Shown: piece after piece, positions 6,901 through 12,307 of the stretch | Layout: each line of letters begins with the position of its first letter | How positions within the stretch are numbered: position 1 is the stretch's first letter | Origin: an uncultured Bacillaceae bacterium | GTDB lineage: Bacteria; Bacillota; Bacilli; Bacillales; Caldibacillaceae | Assembly (NCBI GenBank): GCA_937934645.1 | Contig: CALGYZ010000102.1 | Location: 1-12,307, forward strand | Direction of reading: 5' to 3' | DNA length: 12,307 nt | Program-made: the position numbers and the translations under genes | Notes under the pieces: generated by a model | Database searches by the model: none | What the model saw: only the letters and a program-made list of their open reading frames with translations | What the model was told of the DNA's origin: nothing

Positions 6901-7389
6901 TCACACTTTTGAGTTAAAAAGAGACGACGGGTTGCCCGGTGCCGTCTTTCTTTTTTGTTCAGCCGGCGGACGGTATGTGATTTGCTCCGGTGTTCGCCGG
7001 AGGAGCTGCAAGTTAAAATTGACAAATTGCAAAGACTGCCGGATCAGTTCCTGATTCAAATTGTTTCTTTCCTTTGTCCGGTGCAAAATATCCGTCAACT
7101 GTTCATATAAATATTCCAGCCTGTCACTTTCATGGGGTCCGGCTGTTTGAATACAATCGGTTAAGGAAGGAAGCGGATTCCGGTCCGGAAACAATTTTTC
7201 CATTTCCCGTATCCGTTCTTCTTCCAGGGCGGTGATGGCGGTAATATGTTTTTGTTCATCGGTCATTAACCGGTTCAGCCCGTCAATATCATTACTTTTG
7301 ATCATTTCCGTTTTTTCCCCGGCCAATTCATATAAACTTTTGTAAAGCTTCAGTTGTTTTTCTAGGATGAAAATCAGTGTGTCAAACAT
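6901..7389 (-). CDS. flgN: FlgN-type export chaperone for FlgK and FlgL
   Basis: A 162-residue cytoplasmic protein, largely helical and charged, as usual for FlgN. It opens MFDTLIFILEKQLKLYKSLYELAGEKTEMI. A long heptad-like helix lies at 30-65, a proline-containing break near 67-75, and a second long helix at about 90-132 (YEQLTDILHRTKERNNLNQELI). A loose basic tail follows. FlgN is a divergent family, and recognition rests on the N-terminal pattern together with its position between flgM and flgK; it corresponds to YvyG of B. subtilis. ATG at 7389 has AGGAT close upstream. Only 11 bases separate its stop and the flgK ribosome site start region from each other's reading, consistent with one transcript. 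Confidence 0.9.
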   Translation of the reverse strand: MFDTLIFILEKQLKLYKSLYELAGEKTEMIKSNDIDGLNRLMTDEQKHITAITALEEERIREMEKLFPDRNPLPSLTDCIQTAGPHESDRLEYLYEQLTDILHRTKERNNLNQELIRQSLQFVNFNLQLLRRTPEQITYRPPAEQKRKTAPGNPSSLFNSKV

Positions 7390-7427
7390 AATAAATCCTC
7401 ACTTTTTCCGTACCGGAACTGATTTCA

Positions 7428-7694
7428 TTACTTCCGTTTCTTAACGTAATAATTGTATATTCCTTCAGCGATTTCCCAGTGGTTGATTTCATAGGTGCCG
7501 TTTTCGATTTGTTCTTTAATTCTGGCAATTTTTTCCCGGCGGGCGGGATTTGTTTTTTGCTGGAGCTGCATTGCTTCAGCGGAAATCTCAACTTGATCGT
7601 TCCGGGCGCGGTCTCCTTTTTTAACCGTTTCCGCCTTTTGCATTTCCTTTTTATACGGATTGACACCCGCCGGACCGTAGTTGGTAATTTTCAT
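7428..7694 (-). CDS. flgM: Anti-sigma-D factor FlgM
   Basis: An 88-residue protein, the same length as in B. subtilis. It binds and inhibits sigma-D until the hook-basal body is complete, then is exported. MKITNYGPAGVNPYKKEMQK at the N-terminus matches the family, followed by a disordered, charged part with DQVEISAEA (33-41). The C-terminal sigma-binding helices start near EKIARIKEQIENGTYEI (54-70) and end in IYNYYVKKRK. ATG at 7694 is chosen because GGGAGGGG (7700-7707) lies five bases upstream. An in-frame GTG at 7709 would place that ribosome site inside the coding region. A sigma-D promoter directly upstream means sigma-D drives synthesis of its own inhibitor. Confidence 0.96.
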   Translation of the reverse strand: MKITNYGPAGVNPYKKEMQKAETVKKGDRARNDQVEISAEAMQLQQKTNPARREKIARIKEQIENGTYEINHWEIAEGIYNYYVKKRK

Positions 7695-7739
7695 GGTTTC
7701 CCCTCCCACTGCACCGTGCGAACATTTTCGTTATTTTTT

Positions 7740-7766
7740 ATATCGGTCATATCCCCTTTTTGTTTA
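7740..7766 (-). promoter_or_regulatory. Sigma-D promoter of flgM
   Basis: On the minus strand TAAA (7766-7763), exactly 15 bases, then ACCGATAT (7747-7740). Only the first base of the -10 box departs from GCCGATAT. It lies between yvyF and flgM and would give a leader of about 40 bases. B. subtilis has a sigma-D promoter in the same place. Confidence 0.85.
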
Positions 7767-7785
7767 ACCCGTTGATGATATTTCT

Positions 7786-8208
7786 TTATTCTACTTTCTT
7801 ATCTTTTCCGTTAATAACGTAATACGCCTTTTTCCGTTCTTCGATTTCTTTTTTACGCTTTTCTTCCCGTTCGAATTGTTCCAGTTCCTGACGCAGTTCT
7901 TTCGAACATTTCTTGCAAATCCTGCCCTTGGTAATCGGGCGGCCGCATTTCTCACAAGGGTAAGCCAAGTTGGGAAACTGTACCAAACGGATCCGGCCTT
8001 TCCGGATAAATTTCAAAATCAGCTCTTCCGGAACACCGGTCGCTTCCACAATTTGGGCCATGGAAGCCGTCCGGTTTTCCCTTTTTTTCAAAAAACGGTT
8101 GACCTTTTCAAACGCTTCTTCCTCGTTTTTGTAACACTCTTCGCATATATCACGGATGGACGTTTTCACAAATACCCGGCCACAATTGGAACAATTTGCC
8201 AGTACCAT
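7786..8208 (-). CDS. yvyF: YvyF-like flagellar operon protein with two zinc-binding Cys clusters
   Basis: A 140-residue protein of the family encoded between comFC and flgM in Bacillaceae. Two four-cysteine sites are visible: C6/C9 with C22/C25, and C85/C88 with C98/C101. Between them, about 44-78, is a helix-turn-helix-like segment (SMAQIVEATGVPEELILKFI) resembling a DNA-binding or MerR-type fold. The C-terminus (104-128) is a highly charged coiled helix. The biochemical role is not known; a regulatory or RNA/DNA-binding function is a guess from the fold. ATG at 8208 is preferred, with AAGGGAAG about nine bases upstream. GTG at 8217 is in frame but sits right against that ribosome site. A TATAAT box lies about 40 bases upstream. 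Confidence 0.9.
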   Translation of the reverse strand: MVLANCSNCGRVFVKTSIRDICEECYKNEEEAFEKVNRFLKKRENRTASMAQIVEATGVPEELILKFIRKGRIRLVQFPNLAYPCEKCGRPITKGRICKKCSKELRQELEQFEREEKRKKEIEERKKAYYVINGKDKKVE

Positions 8209-8245
8209 GTCGAGCACTTCCCTTCTTTTCGTCCTCTATAGTTTC

Positions 8246-8275
8246 ATTATACTATCTTTTTCCATACAGGAATAA
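8246..8275 (-). promoter_or_regulatory. Possible sigma-A promoter of yvyF
   Basis: A perfect TATAAT is read on the minus strand at 8251-8246, in the 122-base gap between comFC and yvyF. The -35 region is poor: the best candidates are TATTCC at a 17-base spacing or TTATTC at 18. The -10 box is seen directly; the promoter as a whole is an inference. Confidence 0.5.
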
Positions 8276-8330
8276 ATAACAGGTAAGTTTGCAGTACAAC
8301 GAAAGATTTTTCAGGGGAAAAGATGGTGAC

Positions 8331-9053
8331 CTATCTTCTGGCAAGTGTCAGTGAGCGGACGGCTTTTGCTCCTGCCTGTTTTAGCACATAGGCGGCATGA
8401 TGGAGAGTAGAGCCGGTAGTGTAGACATCATCGAAGAGCAGAATCCGTTTGTTCCGGAGGGGAAGTGCTGGGGATATCAGCTGAAACACTTGCGGAAGGC
8501 GGATCCGTTCCGCGCGGGATTTTTTCGCCTGTTTTTCCGAATGGAGACGGACAAGGAGATGGACCGGCGTAATCCCTGCTTCAATCAGCACGCATTCCGA
8601 CTGGTTAAATCCCCGTTCATATAGACGGCTGATGCTTAAGGGGACGGGTACCGCATAGTCATAATCGAATTGTCCAGCCGCCCGCTTCACATCCGGGGCA
8701 AAAATTTTTGCAACCGCATAATCGCCCCGATATTTGAAACGGGCGATAACTTCAGCCAAAAAATCGTTATATTCATATAGGGAACGGTTTTCGAGAAGCA
8801 CTTGTTTCCACTTGGGGGAAGATTCCCACCGGACACAGTCCAAGCAAAGATTTCCTTTTCGGAATCTTGACTCAAGTTTGGCAAACGGGCGGCCGCATTT
8901 TTCACAAACTTCCCCGGAAACGGGAACGAGCTGTGATACACATTTTTCACAAATCCGGGGTTCCCCGGGACCGAACAGAAATTCCTCCCAGCCGGTCTCC
9001 CGGTTCAACGGCTTCATGCAATACAAGCAATATTCCCGTTTAAAAACAGGCAT
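8331..9053 (-). CDS. comFC: ComFC, phosphoribosyltransferase-fold competence protein
   Basis: A 240-residue protein needed for natural DNA uptake in Bacillus; it resembles GntX of enterobacteria. The N-terminal part has paired cysteines C9/C12, C35/C38, C50/C53 and C70/C73, a double zinc-finger region. The C-terminal part is a type I phosphoribosyltransferase domain with VPVPLSISRLYERGFNQSE (135-153) and the PRPP-binding motif ILLFDDVYTTGST (204-216). It is probably a cytosolic partner of ComFA in handling single-stranded DNA (family knowledge). ATG at 9053 is preferred, eight bases after GGAG (9065-9062). ATG at 9059 is in frame but only two bases from it. Unlike in B. subtilis, comFA and comFB are not upstream; an ABC exporter unit with a terminator is there instead. 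Confidence 0.95.
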   Translation of the reverse strand: MPVFKREYCLYCMKPLNRETGWEEFLFGPGEPRICEKCVSQLVPVSGEVCEKCGRPFAKLESRFRKGNLCLDCVRWESSPKWKQVLLENRSLYEYNDFLAEVIARFKYRGDYAVAKIFAPDVKRAAGQFDYDYAVPVPLSISRLYERGFNQSECVLIEAGITPVHLLVRLHSEKQAKKSRAERIRLPQVFQLISPALPLRNKRILLFDDVYTTGSTLHHAAYVLKQAGAKAVRSLTLARR

Positions 9054-9071
9054 GTACATTTCTCCTTTCTT

Positions 9072-9100
9072 CTAAAAAATGCCCGGACCAAAACCCGGGC
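9072..9100 (-). terminator. Intrinsic terminator of the ABC exporter operon
   Basis: On the minus strand GCCCGG (9100-9095) pairs with CCGGGC (9086-9081) around an 8-base loop and is followed by AUUUUUUAG. It starts eight bases after the permease stop and ends just before the comFC ribosome binding site. Confidence 0.85.
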
Positions 9101-9108
9101 AATAACAT

Positions 9109-10713
9109 TTATCCGGTGAGATCCCGGCGGTTGTAGCCGAAAAAACCGGCGATGGAAACGGCAGCCGCCAGCAGAATTAAAATCACAACCGGTTTTACCG
9201 TGATGTCCTCTAGCGGATATTCAGGAATATGCTCAAAGACAGACAGATTCACGAGCCATTCGGGCATTTGTAAAGTCTCTTTAAAATATACAACAAGGAA
9301 ACAGAACCCAAAATAGAGCCAAACGGTTGCTGAAAAACGCGGTACCGACCCGGTTAAAAACGTCGTCAGGGCAATGACGGACCACATGGCCGGCAAATAG
9401 ACGAGAGCGGACCGGAAAATGTCCCCAGCGGTAAACGCTTCGTCCATAACGGCCGAACCGGCGAACCAAAAGCCGAGGGCGGTCATCAGTTGCATAATGA
9501 CCGTTATAACGGCAGCTGCGGAAATATAAGTAGCCATGACGGTATTCCGGGAAACCGGACGGCTGAAAATGAGTTCCGTACGGTTCTTTTTCTCTTCACC
9601 CTTTAAGCCGAGCACACAAATCATTCCTGGAATGACTCCGAAAAGTGCCATAATACCCATCAACAGGGCGCTAAACTGCTCCATGAAGGAAAATTGGTCA
9701 TGCTGAAACATCATTTGCATCAGTTCCAAATCGGAAAAATAACTTTCCAGCTCTCCCATAATGGAGCCGAAAGCGGCACTCAGGAAAAAGATTCCGAGGG
9801 CCCAGGCAATGATATTCATGCGCTGCTGGTGCAATACAAAGCCGAGCGGGTTTTTGATATACGGAGAGGCATGGATTTTTCCCCGTTTCGGGCGGAAAAA
9901 GCCGGAGAAAAGATCGCGCACCGAATTTAAATAGAAGGAAACAAGGATCAAAATCACCGCGGCGCCGGCGAACAAAATGACCGGTCCCCAATGATTGTCA
10001 ACAAACACATAGGCACGGGACACCCAACCGAGGGGTGAAAAGAGCGACAGCATTTCTACTTCCGCATCACCAACGGCCCGGATGACATAGGAGGCGATCA
10101 GCACGGCGAACGAATAGCCGGTCGCACCCCGGGCGGTTTCCATTAGCTGGGCAAACAGTGCGGTAATGCCTGCAAAAAACAGTCCAGATCCCCCTAAAAG
10201 CGCACCATACAAAAGGGACCCTTCCAGCGTAAAGCCTTCCAGACCGAGGGTATAAAGCCCGAATCCGGTCCCCAGGGCCAGCAGCAAATTCACCGTTACC
10301 GCCTCCGCCACTGCCGCCATGATGTAGGAAAGCCGACCGACAGACAGTGCCATCACCAGTTCCATCTGTCCTTCCTCTTCGTCTCCCCTTGTGGCCCGGC
10401 TGACAAATAATATGTTCATCACTGCCACGGCAATGACGGTAAACAGTAACAGTTCATGGCCGAAAACTTGCGCAATTGACGTGTACTCTTCCAGTTCATA
10501 ACCAGGGCCGAGCATTGCCTGCATAGCCGGATTTTCCATCGTTATAGCAAAGCCTTTTATATCCGCATCCGTTTTATACACATCCTTATAAGCAAGTGCA
10601 GAAGCAAACGTAATGCCGGTTACACAAACGAGCCAGATCAGGATTTTGATCCGGTCTTTCCTGAACAACAGTTTCGTTAACGGAAGAAATCCTTGCATGA
10701 CATTTTTCATCAT
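9109..10713 (-). CDS. ABC-2 type exporter permease, 12 membrane helices
   Basis: A 534-residue integral membrane protein built as two similar halves. Hydrophobic helices are seen at about 23-43, 88-106, 129-150, 165-188, 200-213, 243-263, 301-320, 348-369, 393-417, 438-457, 463-477 and 508-526. A cytoplasmic loop motif occurs once per half: EEEGQMELVMALSVGR (112-127) and EEKKNRTELIFSRPVSR (373-389). This duplicated pattern is typical of the large permeases annotated as exporters of polyketide antibiotics. The substrate cannot be told from sequence; drug or lipid-like compound export is the family expectation. ATG at 10713 overlaps the ATPase stop as ATGA, so the two subunits are translationally coupled. 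GGAGGG precedes the start. Confidence 0.9.
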   Translation of the reverse strand: MMKNVMQGFLPLTKLLFRKDRIKILIWLVCVTGITFASALAYKDVYKTDADIKGFAITMENPAMQAMLGPGYELEEYTSIAQVFGHELLLFTVIAVAVMNILFVSRATRGDEEEGQMELVMALSVGRLSYIMAAVAEAVTVNLLLALGTGFGLYTLGLEGFTLEGSLLYGALLGGSGLFFAGITALFAQLMETARGATGYSFAVLIASYVIRAVGDAEVEMLSLFSPLGWVSRAYVFVDNHWGPVILFAGAAVILILVSFYLNSVRDLFSGFFRPKRGKIHASPYIKNPLGFVLHQQRMNIIAWALGIFFLSAAFGSIMGELESYFSDLELMQMMFQHDQFSFMEQFSALLMGIMALFGVIPGMICVLGLKGEEKKNRTELIFSRPVSRNTVMATYISAAAVITVIMQLMTALGFWFAGSAVMDEAFTAGDIFRSALVYLPAMWSVIALTTFLTGSVPRFSATVWLYFGFCFLVVYFKETLQMPEWLVNLSVFEHIPEYPLEDITVKPVVILILLAAAVSIAGFFGYNRRDLTG

Positions 10714-11621
10714 GAACGCCCTCCCGGCGCTTCCGCTTTTTCATGTTTGCCGTAATAACGGATAAACAAGTCCTCCAATGTCGGCGGCATACACTCCAAT
10801 TTGACAATTCCAGACCGGCTGATATGCCGCATAACGGCATCCATTTCTTCCGAGTCCACCTGGAATGTATATTCGCCATCCTTTTCCTCTAGTTGATGAA
10901 TGCCTTTCATTTCCGAAAGACCGGTAACTTTTTCCTTCGTTTGCAACGTAACACGGGATCTTGTTAAATGGCGCAATTCATCCAACGTTCCCTGTTCGAT
11001 AATCTTTCCTTCACGGATAATTGCCACTTTGTCGCAAAGTTTTTCCACTTCCGATAAAATATGGCTAGACAAAAAGACGGATTTCCCGTTATCTTTCGCT
11101 TCCTGCACACTTTGACGGAAGGTCCGTTCCATTAACGGATCAAGCCCGGACGTCGGTTCATCGAAAATATACAGGTCGGCATCCTGGCTGAAAGCAGCGA
11201 CGAGCGCTACTTTTTGCCGGTTGCCCTTGGAGTATGTCCGGCATTTTTTTGAAGGATCCAGCTGGAACCGTTCGATAAATTCATCCCGCCGTTTTTTATT
11301 TCCCTTCCCGCTCATTTTTAAAAACAAATCAATAACTTCCCCTCCGGTTAAATTTGGCCATAAACTGACATCGCCCGGAACGTATGCCACTCGCTTATGG
11401 ATCTCGACAGCATCTTTCCACACATCCATGCCGAAGATTTTGGCATCGCCGGCGTTTCTCCGTAACATGCCGAGAAGAATGCGGATGGTCGTCGATTTTC
11501 CCGCGCCGTTCGGGCCGATGAATCCAAAGACTTCCCCTTCCTGAACGCTAAAACTGATTTGATCAAGCGCCGTAAATTCCCCATATTTTTTCGTCACTTT
11601 GTTTACTTCAATGATGCTCAT
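10710..11621 (-). CDS. ABC exporter ATP-binding protein
   Basis: A 303-residue ATPase that powers the neighbouring permease. It has Walker A GPNGAGKST (36-44), a signature region YSKGNRQKV (130-138) in place of the usual LSGGQ, Walker B LYIFDEP (150-156), D-loop SGLD (158-161) and switch His187 in LSSH. The Q-loop position reads AYVPGDVSLWPNLTGGEV, without the usual glutamine, a form I recall from DrrA-like exporters paired with large two-half permeases. A C-terminal regulatory extension follows from about residue 220. ATG at 11621 has AGGAGGGG seven bases upstream. It overlaps the end of the TetR gene by 14 bases and the permease start by 4. It is therefore the middle gene of a compact operon. 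Confidence 0.95.
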   Translation of the reverse strand: MSIIEVNKVTKKYGEFTALDQISFSVQEGEVFGFIGPNGAGKSTTIRILLGMLRRNAGDAKIFGMDVWKDAVEIHKRVAYVPGDVSLWPNLTGGEVIDLFLKMSGKGNKKRRDEFIERFQLDPSKKCRTYSKGNRQKVALVAAFSQDADLYIFDEPTSGLDPLMERTFRQSVQEAKDNGKSVFLSSHILSEVEKLCDKVAIIREGKIIEQGTLDELRHLTRSRVTLQTKEKVTGLSEMKGIHQLEEKDGEYTFQVDSEEMDAVMRHISRSGIVKLECMPPTLEDLFIRYYGKHEKAEAPGGRS

Positions 11622-12264
11622 CCGATTTCCCCTCCTGACTATAAAAACAAACTTTTAAAATTTCCAAATACTCATCAAAGTCATCCCACAGCTTTTTCAA
11701 CGGAATTTCATCCATTCCCTTGCCCCGGTATTTTTCCATAAAGTCCTGTTGATAACCGAGCATCGTCCAGCGGATTAACTGGGCTGCTTTTTCCGGATCA
11801 ATGTCATCCCGGAATAAATCATTATCCACCCGTTTCATGGCATATGTTTTCTCCATGCCCTCCTGCACGATGCGGGCAAGCTTTTTCTGCAATTCTTCCG
11901 GTAGTGTTTCGCTTTCTTTCAAAAACACCGTTGAGATAAATTTGCTGATTTCGGGATATTCCTTGAAATATTTCAACTTCAAATAGGAAATATGAGCAAG
12001 TTTTTGAATGACATCTTTAATGGAATCGTCGATTTGATCAATATAATCCTTCTTTACTGAATCGAGGCAATAATCGACGAGGAAATAATACAGTTCTTTT
12101 TTGCTGTTAAAATAATAAAACAGCATTCCTTTTCCGATCCCCGCATGTTTGACGATTTCATTCGTTGATGCATGCTGGAATCCCTTCCCGGCAAACTCCC
12201 GTAAAGCGGCTTTAATAATCCGTTGCTGCTTTTCGGGGGCAAGTTTTTTAAATGTTTCGTTCAT
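11608..12264 (-). CDS. TetR-family repressor, probable regulator of the ABC exporter
   Basis: A 218-residue one-component regulator. Residues 12-58 are a TetR N-terminal DNA-binding domain, with the helix-turn-helix in STNEIVKHAGIGKGMLFYYF and the following KKELYYFLV. The remainder is an all-helical ligand-binding and dimerisation domain without strong family signature. ATG at 12264 has GGGAGG (12271-12276) six bases upstream. It is the first gene of a three-gene operon and overlaps the ATPase gene by 14 bases, so it probably represses its own operon. The ligand is likely a substrate of the pump (inference). A perfect inverted repeat 31 bases upstream of the start is the likely operator. Confidence 0.93.
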   Translation of the reverse strand: MNETFKKLAPEKQQRIIKAALREFAGKGFQHASTNEIVKHAGIGKGMLFYYFNSKKELYYFLVDYCLDSVKKDYIDQIDDSIKDVIQKLAHISYLKLKYFKEYPEISKFISTVFLKESETLPEELQKKLARIVQEGMEKTYAMKRVDNDLFRDDIDPEKAAQLIRWTMLGYQQDFMEKYRGKGMDEIPLKKLWDDFDEYLEILKVCFYSQEGKSDEHH

Positions 12265-12292
12265 TGGAATCCTCCCGTCTGATCAATAAAAA

Positions 12293-12307
12293 CAGACCAG
12301 TCTGGTC
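12293..12307. promoter_or_regulatory. Likely operator of the TetR repressor
   Basis: GACCAG-T-CTGGTC (12295-12307) is a perfect 6-bp inverted repeat with a single central base, cut off at the window edge. An overlapping palindrome CAGAC-CA-GTCTG (12293-12304) shares its bases, and a further GTCTG half lies at 12277-12281. Size and symmetry are typical of TetR-family operators, and it lies where the operon promoter should be. The promoter boxes themselves are not clear within the window. Confidence 0.65.

Noticed and set aside
7396..7413. Short inverted repeat TTCCG-GTA-CGGAA between flgM and flgN
   Set aside because: A five-base stem followed by A residues on the transcribed strand. Not a terminator, and too short to support another role.
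8313..8336. Weak hairpin at the comFC stop (AGAU-A-GG / CC-AUCU) followed by UUUU on the minus strand
   Set aside because: Only six pairs with a bulge and a short U-run followed by CCCC. Too weak to call a terminator.

Overview
All fourteen genes in this window lie on the minus strand, so the order of transcription runs from high to low coordinates. The gene set and order (comFC, yvyF, flgM, flgN, flgK, flgL, yviE, fliW, csrA, hag) match the late flagellar region of Bacillus subtilis and its relatives. Strong AGGAGG ribosome binding sites, two sigma-D promoters and a short flagellin also point to a member of the Bacillaceae. The species cannot be fixed from the sequence alone. The moderate GC content of the core region would fit a Geobacillus- or Caldibacillus-like organism, but that is a guess.

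Right end (about 9073-12307): a three-gene drug-export cassette. A TetR-family repressor overlaps an ABC ATPase, which overlaps a 12-helix ABC permease by ATGA. A perfect inverted repeat at the window edge, just upstream of the repressor, is a likely operator. A terminator closes the unit. The cassette occupies the place where B. subtilis has comFA and comFB.

Middle (2876-9053): comFC (competence), yvyF, flgM (anti-sigma-D), flgN (hook-filament chaperone), flgK and flgL (hook-filament junction proteins), yviE, fliW and csrA. Genes are tightly spaced. A likely sigma-A promoter precedes yvyF, a good sigma-D promoter precedes flgM, and csrA ends in a terminator whose loop and U-tract are part of the next promoter, that of hag.

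Left end (1-2875): hag (flagellin, 270 aa) with its own sigma-D promoter and a leader carrying two CsrA sites, one in a hairpin loop and one over the ribosome binding site. The mRNA ends in an unusually long hairpin of about 32 bp. Then comes a very AT-rich glycosyltransferase with TPR-like repeats, related in layout to SunS, which is a candidate flagellin glycosyltransferase. Its base composition is unlike that of the rest of the window.

Together the flagellar genes make a check-point circuit. FlgM holds sigma-D until it is exported. Sigma-D then drives flgM and hag. FliW and CsrA set Hag translation according to the level of free flagellin. FlgN, FlgK and FlgL prepare the hook tip for the filament. 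The glycosyltransferase probably modifies the finished flagellin. No RNA genes, insertion sequences or CRISPR arrays were seen. No gap between genes exceeds 140 bp.
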